In this document: positions 44,962 to 55,681 of the stretch, in pieces
Position numbering within the stretch: position 1 is the first letter of the stretch
How the letters are laid out: every line of letters starts with the position of its first letter
Assembly: GCA_029237695.1 (NCBI GenBank)
Contig: CM055273.1
Coordinates: forward strand, 60,625,968 to 60,689,967
From: Conchocele bisecta
Taxonomy: Eukaryota > Mollusca > Bivalvia > Lucinida > Thyasiridae
Reading direction: 5' to 3'
DNA: 64,000 nt
Program-made: the position numbers and the translations under genes
The notes under the pieces: model-generated
Database searches by the model: none
The model's input: the letters and a program-made list of their open reading frames with translations, nothing else
Told to the model about the DNA's origin: nothing

Positions 44962-44979
44962 ATAATTTTGAAAAAATTA
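44962..44979 (+). promoter_or_regulatory. Polinton AT-rich motif ATAATTTTGAAAAAATTA, copy 2
   Basis: Exact copy ending 3 bp before the capsid-gene ATG at 44983. Its position suggests a core promoter or transcription initiator. Confidence 0.6.
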
Positions 44980-44982
44980 ATT

Positions 44983-46279
44983 ATGTCTTCGAGTCAATAC
45001 GGTCGCAAACTCAATCCATACCGCAGACTGCGTGAGCCCCTCGGGGCAAAAGGCGTGAGACAGAGTGTCGTTATTACGAACAACCCATCGACGATCGACC
45101 AGAACCAGCAGCTCTTAGTCCGCTTTCCCCAACCTCGGACTAACGACGTCATTGTTCCGGGTACTGTTCGCCTCGCTTTCACTATTTCGCTAACGTCGAC
45201 GGACGCGGACCGAACCGTCGTTCAGAACTTGGGTCGCGCCATAGTCAAGAAGACTATGATAAAGATTTCTGGTAATGAGGTGATGTCGATCGATGACAGC
45301 GACGTCTACCATTGCTATCAGGACCTGTGGAAGACGTCACACGAGCTTGAAAACGCTGTCTATCAAGGTATTGACACCAGCAAAATAAGAACGTAACCAA
45401 ACTTAGAATCGGGGCTGCTAACAATGCAGATAACAACGCGAGTGACAACGCGGTCGCGGGCGCTTACGGCAACCGCTTCTACATCCCGCTCGACTTTGAG
45501 TTGCTGGAGAGTCACATGCCCTACTATCAGAGCGCTTTGGCTGACCGCCTCGAATACGAACTAACGTTCAACGACTACGGCCGAGTTATCATAGCCACCG
45601 ACCAGTTATCGACGTATACGATCGATAATGTTTCGCTGGAGTACGACATGGTCACGATGCCCGAACTAGCGCGATTGATCAGAACCCAGTACGCCGGGCG
45701 CGTTGCCATACTTTACGACCGAGTTCTTCGCCATCGCAAGATGCCGAAAAACAAAAGCGACACATTGTGGAATATTAACGTCAACGTACCCGCCCGCTCG
45801 ATGAAAGGTATACTGATGTTGTTCGAGGATGCTCGGTTCGCGTTCGGTGCTAGAAAAACCGACAGATTCTATAACCCCATAAAAACACGAAGGTAGAGGT
45901 GACGATCGAGGGAGTCCCCAATCAACTCTACAGCGCGGGTCTTCGCGCGCACCAGCAGTGGGATGAAGTAAGAAAGCAGTTTGCTGCCGGATCTAAGCGC
46001 TCTCCGGAGGTTGCAGCAGTTGCTAAAGACCTGCATCTCTCGGCCGTCTCCCTCGCGGAGTTCCTGAATACCAAATACGCGTTATGGCTAGACATGCGAG
46101 CCAGCGACGATGACCAAATACACGGTAGCGGACGCCAAGTTGAGAACGCTAGTGAGGGTGTGACGATCCAGATAACCAAAGAGGCGGACGGAGCCGGGCC
46201 ATTGAACGTGTACTTATATATAATTACAGACGCACAACTCAACATCGAAGATGGTCGATACGTATCAGCGATCTACTGA
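44983..46279 (+). pseudogene. Polinton major capsid-like protein, two frameshifts
   Basis: The ATG at 44983 (MSSSQYGRKLNPYRRL) is preferred to one 15 bp upstream because this is the conserved start. Three frames cover the gene in order: 44983-45396 (VIVPGTVRLAFTI, KISGNEVMSIDDSDVYHCY), about 45390-45896 (YIPLDFELLESHMPYYQSAL, NVPARSMKGILMLFEDA) and about 45890-46279 (KVEVTIEGVPNQLYS, NASEGVTIQITK, DAQLNIEDGRYVSAIY). About 430 codons, beta-rich, matching a family I know as a conserved capsid-like protein of invertebrate Polintons. The double jelly-roll fold is inferred, not demonstrated. It overlaps the ATPase start by 29 bp. Confidence 0.7.
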
Positions 46280-46958
46280 TTTAATAAAAAAATCATCTAA
46301 CGATTTATTAATACATAATTTTGAAAAAATTAAGAAATCTAGCAATCAATACCAATTCACGATTGGAGATGCTCACTCCGCCATAATATGTGGGCAGACA
46401 GGATGTGGAAAAACGGTTTTCATCCTCAACTTACTCGAGGGATCCTACCGCGATGCCTTTCGTCACATTGTGATCCTATGTCCCACTGTGCGGCACAACG
46501 ATACTTATCAGCGGTGCCCGTGGATATGGACCGACCCTGAGGTATACGTTATTGACCCCGGTGATAGGCTTCACGATTGGTTGCGTGGTTTATACCAAAT
46601 ATTTCAGGGCGAGCCCACCCTATACGTGATTGACGATTGCTCAGCCAAGGCGGCGATGACCAAAAAGAAGACATGCTCTCCGAGCTCGCATTTTCTGGCC
46701 GCCATGCGAGGCAAAGCGTATGGATATCCACTCAAAAAATACAACGCCGTCCTCAAGGATCTGCGCGAGCAAAACGAAATATGGGTCGCCCTCTTTCACT
46801 GCAAGGACCGAGACTCATTCGATGACTGTCTTCGAGAGAATGACGTTATCCCAACGCGCGAGGAGCGCCTGGAGGTTCGACAGATGCTTTCCGAAACTAA
46901 GCACGCCAAGCTTCTGCTAAAGACTGATCAACCAACTGCTTATAAAGTTATCAACTAA
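46251..46958 (+). pseudogene. ATP: Polinton packaging ATPase (A32/FtsK-HerA type) with scrambled internal segment
   Basis: A 235-codon open frame with Walker A GQTGCGKT (residues 48-55) and Walker B LYVIDD (~124-129). Conserved PTVRHNDTYQ and ENDVIPTREERLEVRQMLSE flank them. In viruses and Polintons this ATPase drives genome packaging. Residues ~141-162 do not fit the family; the expected MLSELAFSGRHARQSVW is read in another frame at 46670-46735. Two compensating indels therefore leave the frame open but destroy this stretch, which probably includes sensor residues. The start is uncertain: an 18-bp AT-rich motif lies within the first codons (46315-46332). Confidence 0.82.
46315..46332 (+). 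promoter_or_regulatory. Polinton AT-rich motif, copy 3
   Basis: Exact ATAATTTTGAAAAAATTA, preceded by ATCTAACGATTTATT as at 46958-46975. It lies inside the start of the ATPase frame. Confidence 0.5.
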
Positions 46959-46982
46959 ATCTAACGATTTATTTAATAATTA

Positions 46983-47000
46983 ATAATTTTGAAAAAATTA
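46983..47000 (+). promoter_or_regulatory. Polinton AT-rich motif, copy 4
   Basis: Exact ATAATTTTGAAAAAATTA just after the ATPase stop, with the same upstream ATCTAACGATTTATT block as copy 3. Confidence 0.5.
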
Positions 47001-47029
47001 GGAAAATTGCAAAGTAATAAGCTATTGCA

Positions 47030-47225
47030 ATGCTTAGCAATTGCTGAACAATGCTGAACAATGCTGAACAAATGCTGAACAAATGCTGAACAATGCTTAG
47101 CAATTGCTGAACAAATGCTGAATAATGCTGAACAATGCTTAGCAATTGCTTAACAATGCTGAATAATGCTGAACAAATGCTGAATAATGCTGAATAATGC
47201 TGAACAAATGCTTAACAATGGTTAA
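47030..47225. repeat. TGCTGAACAA short tandem repeat
   Basis: About 17 degenerate copies of a 10-17 bp unit (AATGCTGAACA and variants) lie between the ATPase and the next gene. Confidence 0.88.
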
Positions 47226-47314
47226 CAATGTTAACAATTTGGTGCTCCGCTGCGAGCTTTGTTGCGAGCATAATGGTGATCATAAGTATCGGGTGGTGCG
47301 CATTTATTATTTTA

Positions 47315-47332
47315 ATAATTTTGAAAAAATTA
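47315..47332 (+). promoter_or_regulatory. Polinton AT-rich motif, copy 5
   Basis: Exact ATAATTTTGAAAAAATTA, 57 bp upstream of the ATG at 47390. The second motif core AATTAATTTTAAGAAAA sits between it and that ATG. Confidence 0.55.
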
Positions 47333-47389
47333 AATAAATATGTTAAAGTGATGAGACTTGTTAGAATAGTTAAATTAATTTTAAGAAAA

Positions 47390-48025
47390 ATGAACTGCGA
47401 CGAACTTCTCGATCAGCTAATAGAAGAAACCTCAACTCCGACTGCCAACAATAATGATCCGACAGAGCAATCGGGATCTGGGTTGAGTGCAACGACTCCG
47501 AATGAAAATGAAAATGCGGCGCGACGAGAGCGGCTAGCTGCGCTGGTTGCTGGGGGACAATCGGAGCATTATCTCGGTAGGCGTCTCACAGTTTTTCAGG
47601 TGGATAAGATGTCAGATGCGGAGATTGATAAAATGTATGCGCGATACGAATCCAAATTGGGAGCAGAGATGACAAAAACTCTTGGATCGGCGGCTATTCA
47701 TTTGTACGCTACCGCCGTTAGTAGACTTCTCCCTATACCAAACACCGAAGGGTTGATTCACGATCTAGAGACTGACCCTTTTATAGGACACACTCTTAGA
47801 ACAACCTGCTGCTCAATTTATCACAAGTTTGGAATGTATTTAGCTCCGCTGACAACCGCGTTGACCACGGGTAAACACTGTCAATTTGGACATATATGCC
47901 CACGAACTATAAGCTCTAATATTAATATTATAAATGATGACACAAGACACACCCACGAGAGTGACGGAGTTGAACCAGATTGCTCCAACACAATCGAACC
48001 AGAGTGTTACTCCGCCACTGGATGA
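47390..48025 (+). CDS. Conserved Polinton protein of unknown function
   Basis: The ATG at 47390 (MNCDELLDQLIEE) is chosen over the upstream ATG at 47228 because the latter precedes the promoter-like motifs and adds a spurious hydrophobic stretch. It has a Ser/Thr/Asn-rich N terminus, RRERLAALVAGGQSEHYLGR, DAEIDKMYARYESKLGAEM, LIHDLETDPFIGHTL and GMYLAPLTTALTTGKHCQFG. I recognise the family from other Polintons but know no function. After GHICP (about 47905) the frame probably runs past the original end, since the next gene starts at 47934. No frameshift is apparent before that. Confidence 0.6.
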   Translation: MNCDELLDQLIEETSTPTANNNDPTEQSGSGLSATTPNENENAARRERLAALVAGGQSEHYLGRRLTVFQVDKMSDAEIDKMYARYESKLGAEMTKTLGSAAIHLYATAVSRLLPIPNTEGLIHDLETDPFIGHTLRTTCCSIYHKFGMYLAPLTTALTTGKHCQFGHICPRTISSNINIINDDTRHTHESDGVEPDCSNTIEPECYSATG

Positions 48026-48490
48026 CATACCGCATATAAAAAATCCCAAAAGACAGGCAGCTGGGAGGGCGGCGGCTGCCACCCGAAAAGTTAAACAAGA
48101 TAAAATACTCGCCGAGCTTCGAGAGGCTAAACTCCAATCGAGATTGGGGTTGCAATCGGGGACGGAGACAGCAAAACATCTGAATACAGAGTTGAGTACA
48201 ACAACACCCCCAATTCACGAATTGGAAGCACACTCAAATTCAAAGAATTTGTCCCACCCAATACCAACTACCGTTGGAGTTGGGCGAATCCGATTGAACC
48301 CAAATTCGTGAATTGGAGTTGGGTTGTTGGTGGTGGTCTGGCAGTTGTTGGTGCCCTGTGCGTGTGGAAATACCAGAAAAAACAACCAGCCAGTGTTCAG
48401 AAGAAAGTTACTAAACACCAATCATCAACAATGTTGAATTTGGATGCGCCCCATTTAAACATTGATCGCGACCCATTTTATATGCAATAA
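47934..48490 (+). pseudogene. Small Polinton membrane protein, frameshifted
   Basis: The first frame (47934-48311) has HIKNPKRQAAGRAAAATRK, a basic motif I recognise from a small Polinton protein, then a Thr/Ser/Pro-rich linker. The next frame (48308-48490) has a membrane segment (WVVGGGLAVVGALCVWKY) and a basic tail. The join at 48309 lies in a palindrome (TTCGTGAATTGG). The expected order, basic N terminus then single membrane span, is kept. Confidence 0.6.
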
Positions 48491-48497
48491 TATAACA

Positions 48498-48731
48498 ATG
48501 GCTGAACAAGATGGTAAAATGTTAGTGAATGCGCTTTATCACGCCGTGGTGATATCGGGTTTCAGTATCGGGTATGCTCGACTATCAAAGATGGCCCTAG
48601 GAGGAACCGCTCCCAAATTGGACTTTACTGTGAGAGACGTAGGGCTCGCGACCTTAGATGTAGCGGCCGCAGTTTGGACCCGAGATTATCTAGTTAAAGC
48701 TGGAATTCTACCAGTTAATATATGGAAATAA
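48498..48731 (+). CDS. Small conserved Polinton membrane protein
   Basis: An intact 77-residue frame starting MAEQDGKMLVNALYHAVVIS; the ATG at 48498 is chosen because this matches the family start. It holds GFSIGYARLSKMALGG and DFTVRDVGLATLDVAAAV, predicting one or two short hydrophobic segments. It is found in other invertebrate Polintons next to the following gene; the role is unknown. Its stop abuts the next ATG (48732). Confidence 0.7.
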   Translation: MAEQDGKMLVNALYHAVVISGFSIGYARLSKMALGGTAPKLDFTVRDVGLATLDVAAAVWTRDYLVKAGILPVNIWK

Positions 48732-48777
48732 ATGGCTTCAATCGCAGTAATAGTAGGTGGTGCGCTTGTAAACGCAT
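48732..48777 (+). pseudogene. Polinton small protein, 5' piece cut off by LINE insertion
   Basis: Encodes MASIAVIVGGALVNA, then is interrupted at 48778. The last 8 bases (AAACGCAT, 48770-48777) are the target duplication, repeated at 56407-56414 where the gene resumes in the matching frame. Confidence 0.85.
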
Positions 48778-49128
48778 GTGGGGGTTACGTGAATAATGGC
48801 GGATAGTTGTTTACATTTCGCGAGAAAGGATTAATTATTATGTGACGTTAAAACCAACTTTTTGGAGGTAACAACTAGATGATATCAGTTATGAATGTTT
48901 GCTTGACATGTTCCTGCTGATTGTGATGGTTTCTGACTTGTGAAATGTGTTTTATAGCCAACTATATACTCTGACATCGATTCTCATACACTGGTATACT
49001 ACGTTACCGCTATTTGTGTTAGCGCACCATATCTTGTGAACCGACGATTTGGCGCGAACCCACGCTCAAAATGTCCGGAGCTATACTACACTAAAAACGT
49101 TACGTCTACGTTAGTGGTGAATTGGATT

Positions 49129-49989
49129 ATGTTCACACCAGTTCCGACTGCCCGTCAGAAGCGAGCTCTCTCGTCACCAGAGGATCACATTGAGAGTAAG
49201 AAAAACCGTGTTCCCCGACTCTGAATCTGACACTTTGATGGCGACTCCGGATATACCAATCACACCTGGACAATCGCCACCGAAGGTTACTCTTGATGCG
49301 GATGCGATTTTAAGTATTGCAACAGCCCTGAAAGGTATGCTCAAGGATGAGTTGAAGGAATACACTCAAACGTTATCGCGCTCCATTATTGACGGAGTAG
49401 CATAGGGTATTCACAAACCAAGATTGCGGAGCTACAAAGTGAAAATGCAGAGCTCAAGTCACAAAACGTATTGCTAAAAGATCATGTAAAGCAGTTAGAA
49501 ACCGCAGTAGATGCCGGGGAGCAATACAGCCGTCGTAACTCACTACGGATTAACGGGATTCCTGAGAGTGGAGCCGGATGCCCTGACGATCTAGACAATT
49601 ACATAGTAGAAGCGTGTGCGAAATCGGGGGTCGAGCTTTCCCTATCTGACATCGACAGAGTACATCGCATCGGTCAACCGCCTGCATCCGCATCTACATC
49701 TACATCATCCAGCAAACCACGCACAGTTCTTGCGAAGTTTGCAACTTATCGTGTCAGGCGTAAGGTTCAGCGCATACGGAAGGAGTTACTGAAAACGGAG
49801 GGAGTCTTTGTCAACGAGGATCTGACAAGAGCACGCAGCCATCTATTCTATGAGGCCAGGCAACTCTGTAACGGCAAAAATGCGAAGCTGCGCGGAGCTT
49901 GGACGTCTGATGGTGTCATCCTGGTGAAGGACAGCAGTGAATCCATCCACCGTATCCTCACAAAATCTGACTTGCAAAAGTTCTCATAA
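49129..49989 (+). pseudogene. LINE ORF1 protein
   Basis: Three frames in order: 49129-49224 (FTPVPTARQKRALSSPEDH), about 49200-49405 (DSESDTLMATPDIPITPG) and about 49420-49989. The last begins as a coiled coil (KIAELQSENAELKSQNVLL) and continues into an RRM-like domain (RRNSLRINGIPESG, DIDRVHRIGQP, VLAKFATYRVRRKV) and a C-terminal domain (EGVFVNEDLTRARS). This is the usual plan of ORF1 RNA-binding proteins of CR1/L1-type LINEs, which coat the element's RNA. Two frameshifts break it. Confidence 0.8.
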
Positions 49990-52424
49990 CTTTCTTGAGT
50001 TGAGTATACTCCACTAATACTATCAACTACATGTATTGTTAACTTGACTAAAACACTGTACTGTGAAGACAGTACCAGCATAGAAGTATAATGAACACTT
50101 GTACATACACCGGATCGCCTTACTCCTCAAAACTGTGAATCGGAAATCTCACCGAACCAAAACTTCGTTGCAGATCAATTTACGTCTAGCTTGTTTGCAT
50201 TGGGCATACTATAACTATATCGCATGGCCACTGGTCACTGTTGTGCTAACGCTGTACATCTGGCAAGCAGACTAGACATCAGTTGTTCTGCACGAGTCCG
50301 CCGTCAATACTAGTTGAACTGTAATAACCGTGGTTATGCATAAAAAGTGGGTCACACGTAAGAACTGCGAATAGGACTATGCATACACGTTGTGACCATA
50401 GACCACACTAAGGCTTTAAATCAACAATGTCTATTTTCATTTTTTACTTTTATGCCCCCATTACCGAATGGTAAGGGGGCATATATGTGTGCACACATGG
50501 TGTTAACCTAGTAATTTCCGCTCCACTTGCTATAGCTGGTAGATGTCAACATGTTCATACTGAACGGCAAACAGAGTAGATCGTGAGCTCCCGATATCCA
50601 AAGTATGGTGGAGAGTGCAGACCCTGATATAACTGTGTGTATGGACGGTAATATCTGGGACTATGCTGGTCACATGATGCTAAACTTGTAAGGTCTATTT
50701 TATATGCGGAATTTATTAGTTGCCATTACTTTCATTATTTTTCTTGTCCTGCTGATGTGCAACAAAATGATCAGTGCAGACCCTGATAGAACTGTGTGTA
50801 CACATGACGCTAAACATGTAAGGTCCATCTATCTCACTGGTGATGGTTGGTAGATGCCATTATTTTTGTATTTTCGATATTGAAAAGTGAACATAGCAGA
50901 TCATGATCTTCAGATGGGCAACATACAGTGAACAGTGCTGACCCTGATAGAGCTGTGTTTGCACACAGCCTAATCTGGGACTACGCTGGGCACATGGCGA
51001 TAATCCGGTAAGGTCCACTTCAAATGCTGAAGTCGGTAGATGTCATGATTTTCATGAATGAGAACAGCGTACAGAGTATACGTAGATCCTGATGTGCTGA
51101 TGAGCAATATACAGTGAACAGTGCAGACCCTGATAAGACTGTGTGTGTGCACGGTGATATCTGAGACTATGCTGGACACATGGCGATAAACCGGGTCATC
51201 TCGGCTAATTATGTTTTTAATTGGCATGTGTATTTTTGTCACGTTGATCCAATGCATATACTTGGTGCAATCTGTGCCCAGGCTGATCCTGCTTGCCCAG
51301 TTGTCTGATTTGTGTTTATTCTCTACTATATAAATCCAAAACATTGGTGTTTGTATCGTAACATATCTGGCTATACTGGTCGCTTTACCAACTGGTGTGA
51401 CACATGTAACTGAGTAAGTCGGCGGGCAGACAGGGCACGGATTGCTCCGCACTGTAAGGACATCGTATTTGCATGTGACTAGGTTGGTCAAACTTGGTAA
51501 TAAGTACTAATTGTAAATAGTAGGGCAGCAGACTGAAGGGGCACTATCGTATATTGGGACTATTTTACATGTGTATTGAGATGTTAATGTAATCACTGCA
51601 TTTATAACCTGCGAGCGACGCGAGGTTTATATGATATAATGATCGGTAAACAGCATACATGCTGCTCGACCACACAGCTCTGTGGACAGATCTGAGTGCA
51701 ATCTGTACGTATTCGTCGATATTGACATGCCTGCACTACATGGTTTTCGGATGTATTTATGTGTGCAAGATGACAATATGGTTTGAACATGTAGGCTACA
51801 AATTTACAATTTACATGCATGTATACTGTGCCCCTACTACCAGCTAACGTGGTTTAGTATTGCGCTAAAAGATTTTCCAATTAATATTTTTCAATCAGAC
51901 TACCACATTTACCAGTAATTTGTCAAGCGTACTGGACACTCATCTGACTGCACTTGGCAGGCATATTCGTGTCCAGTGGTCATATTGTATACACACAAAA
52001 TTATTTACCTTTAACTAATTGATTATGTAATTGCCTCCAACGAGTGCTATTCAAGGAATGCTATTTTTCTCAGGTTTATTCTTTTTCTGTTTCCTTTTGT
52101 ATAAGTGTGCATGTGCCAGGGGGGACCATCCGTTGGGTGGGACGGTGTGTATGCAACTCAGAGTTATCGATCTTACGGCAGTGACACGATGGCTACATTC
52201 CTAATGTTGATCGGTTCAGTAACATGATGAAGTCTAGACGCAATGTCATCGTTGTCATGCCGACATACCGGTACCGATCTTACCTATGCGAGCTTCCACC
52301 ATGTTCTGATTATGATACACTTATTTTGGTATCACACATCAAACATTCTGCATTGTTTCGCACATCAAACACTGCTCTAAACCAAACATTACCATATATA
52401 AAAAACGTTTCTCCATGGAGGTAA
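49990..52424. other. LINE inter-ORF region with ~160-bp satellite
   Basis: Unusually long spacer between ORF1 and ORF2. A hairpin (GCCCCCATTACCGAATGGTA and inverse, 50456-50483) and four copies of a ~160-185 bp unit around GCAGACCCTGATA (about 50617, 50777, 50936 and 51122) are present. The rest shows no coding signal. It may be an independent repeat inserted in the LINE; I could not find its target duplication. Confidence 0.6.
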
Positions 52425-55400
52425 ATGGACACACAATTGTCTCTTTATAAAGTCCTGATGACTGCAATTGCTATTGTGACATTACTATTTTGGTTCGCTA
52501 TTATTTTGATGAATTCGGGAGATATTCATCCTAACCCAGGTCCTGAGCATGTCCCCTCATCACCTATCAGCACTGCTGATACTTCTACAGACACACTTAC
52601 ATCAACTAGCAGTACACCATATTCATTAGACCTTTCCCATAATATATCACTGGTTCAATATAATGTACAAAGCATCATTTCCAAGCTGGATATAATTACA
52701 GCAGAACTACAAGCTTTTGATATATTAGCATTCAGTGAAACGTGGCTGAACAACAGTGTGGATAATAACAAACTGACAATACCCTCATATTGTGCCCCTG
52801 TTCGAAAAGACAGGGCCGATAGTCATGGTGGAGTGATGCTCTACATAAAAGATACAATACATTTCACCAGAAGACATGACTTAGAAATAACTCCATTAGA
52901 AACATATGGGTTGAGCTATTGCTAAACAAAAAGAAAGTCTTCTTGGCCTATTTTACAGACCACCAAACTCTGATATAATTATAATAACACAATTGAAGAC
53001 TCTATACACCTAGCCATTGACACAGATATTAAAGACATAATAATTACAGGTGATTTCAATTATAATACTCTAGCTCCGCCGACATCCCAGAAAGTGAATA
53101 ATATCATACAACAATACAGTCTTCACCAGGTAATAACCGATTGTACACACTTTACAGTAAACATCATCTTCTATTATTGATCTCCTGTTTGTATCAGATA
53201 AGAACACACTTGTAACTAGTGGCGTTGCAGACCCTTTTCTGAACCAGGAACATCGTTACCATTGCCCAATTTATGCTGTGTTTAAATTCAGAAAACCCAA
53301 ATCAAAAACATTCAGAAGAGATATATGGTTTATACGAGCAAGGGAACTACGAAATTATTGAGAGAAAGCATTCAGTCCACCGATTGGGAAACATGTACTG
53401 ACGATAATATTTCCTGTTATGCCAAATCATTTACAGAAAAACTTATCGAAATAATGAAAGAGTGCATTCCAAACAAAACTGTTACAATCCGACCAAAGGA
53501 ACCTCCTTGGCTTACGAAAGTAATAAAAAAGAAAATTAAGGAAAGAAAACGAGCGTATCATAAGGCAAAACGAACTCAATTAGACCGCCATTGGAATAAA
53601 TTTAAACTAATTCGAAATGATACTATATCATTAATACGTAAATCGAAGGAAACCCATTATACTACCATGTCTGATAAGTTGAACAATAATGAGACAACAT
53701 CAAAAAATTGGTGGAGTACCTTAAAAGCTTTCATGTCTCCATCCGCAAACCGCTCTATACCACCGCTGAATAATAACTCAAATATTTCTGAAACAGACTC
53801 TGATAAGGCAAATATGCTGAACAACTTTTTTCGAGACCAAACTATTCTGGAAGGTGCGAATAACGAAATACCCGAAATACCAACCTTTCCAGTAGATGAA
53901 CAGCTATCGCAAATCCAAGTATCACATGAAGAACTACTTTTAACTTTAAAGTCTGTACCGATTGGTAAATCCGCCGGACCTGATTGTATTGATAACCGCG
54001 TTTTACGCGAGGCATGTAACGAACTTGCATTGCCTCTATGCAATCTATATAATCGCTCTCTAAACGCAGGTATGTTTCCAGAATCTTGGAAAGAAGCACA
54101 TGTATGCGCTGTGTACAAAAAAGGAGATCCAACGCTTGTTAATAACTACCGTCCAATCTCTCTATAAATCCATCGATCGTATTTGAAAGAATTGTCTTTA
54201 AGATATATATAATTTCTTGCATCGTAATAAAATACTTACTCCTAAACAGTCAGGTTTTATACCAAATGATTCTACAATAAACCAACTAACATATTTGTAT
54301 GATACATTTTGCACGCTCTTGATGACGGTAAAGAGTGAAAGTAGTGTTTTTTGATATTAGTAAAGCGTTTGACAGAGTATGGCATAAAGGATTATTAGCA
54401 AAACTGAACTCAATAGGACTAACAGGTATTGTTCTCAGGTGGTTTAGTAGTTATCTACAAAATAGACGACAACGAGTAGTTATACCGGGCACCATCTGAT
54501 TGGAATTTGATAAATGCCGGTGTGCCTCAGGGTTCTATCCTTGGACCACTTACTGTTTTTAATATATATTAATGATATTGTAGATGCCATAAATGCTAAC
54601 ATACGATTATTTGCAGACGACACTAGTTTATACATCGTCGTAGATGACCCTGTTGAAGCAGGAGAATTACTACAAGGCGATATAGACACAATTACAAATT
54701 GGTCAACGAAATGGCTTGTCACGTTTAATCCTGCCAAAACTGAATCATTACTCATATCTCGAAAAAATTATCAAACCCCAACATCCTCAACTTCACATGT
54801 TTGACCAACCAATAACTGAAGTTCAGAGCCACAAACATCTCGGCATATTTTTAGCAGATGTTTGTACTTGGAATAATCAAATATTATATATCAAAGATAA
54901 AGCGTGGACCAGAATTAACATTTTGAGGAGCTTGAAATTCAAACTCTCACGAAAAACATTACAGACTATTTATATCGCATTTATACGTCCAGTCCTTGAA
55001 TACGGCAACATTATATGGGACAACTGTCTATCAAGCGAAAAATACGAACTAGATAAAATACAGCATGAAGCCGCAAGAATCGTAACAGGCGCAAAACCAA
55101 ACTAGTATCATTGAACGATCTATACCAGGAATTAGGGTGGGAAAGCTTAGGCGAAACGAAGACGGAAACAGAAATTAATATTGTTTTATAAAATGGTTAA
55201 TGGTTTAACACCTGCGTACTTGTCATCACTTGTCCCACAAAATGTAGGTGGCACCTCACGATACAATCTACGAAATGACAGTAATATTCATCCACCACAT
55301 TCACGCACTGTATTATATACTAATTCATTCTTACCTTCAGTTATTAGAGAATGGAATCAGTTAGCGCTCCCTGTCCGTGAGTCTTCGACATTAACGACGT

Positions 55401-55681
55401 TCAAGACGCTCATCAATACACAGTCTACTGTGATACCAAAATATTACTATTACGGACTCAGGAAAGCACAAGTTCTTCATACCAGATTACGTACTAACTG
55501 TAGCTCACTCAATTACGATCTCTATCAGAAAAACATTTCAGATTCACCCCTGTGTCGCTGTGGCAGCATTGAAAACGTACAGCATTACCTCCTTAACTGT
55601 CCATATTACCATGATATACGACAAGATTTATTTCAAACTATCACCCAAATCCCTGATGTAAATCTCCAATTAACTAACTAA
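52425..55681 (+). pseudogene. LINE ORF2: endonuclease and reverse transcriptase
   Basis: The ATG at 52425 starts a hydrophobic leader, then SGDIHPNPGP (residues 31-40), a 2A-like motif. The AP-type endonuclease follows (LVQYNVQSIISKLD, ILAFSETWLN). After a frame change near 52925, the linker and thumb frame 53325-54167 has IGKSAGPDCIDNRVL and NNYRPISL. Reverse transcriptase blocks then lie in several frames: FDISKAFDRVWHKGLL (about 54345), AGVPQGSILGPL (about 54513), IRLFADDTSLYI (about 54600) and KHLGIFL. The C terminus (55181-55681) has a Cys/His cluster, LCRCGSIENVQHYLLNCPYY. FADDT and this C terminus fit the CR1/L2/Jockey group. At least five frameshifts or stops make it inactive. Confidence 0.85.
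52512..52544 (+). other. 2A-like motif at N terminus of LINE ORF2
   Basis: Encodes NSGDIHPNPGP directly after a hydrophobic leader. Canonical 2A ribosome-skipping peptides end D(V/I)ExNPGP; here His replaces Glu. 2A-like sequences at this position are known in APE-type LINEs of invertebrates. Confidence 0.7.

Noticed and set aside
47228..47389. Hydrophobic N-terminal extension of the 47390 gene
   Set aside because: It covers both promoter-like motifs and is not part of the conserved family; the ATG at 47390 fits better.
53657..54132. Minus-strand frames of 96-153 codons inside the LINE
   Set aside because: They are shadows of the reverse-transcriptase region on the plus strand.
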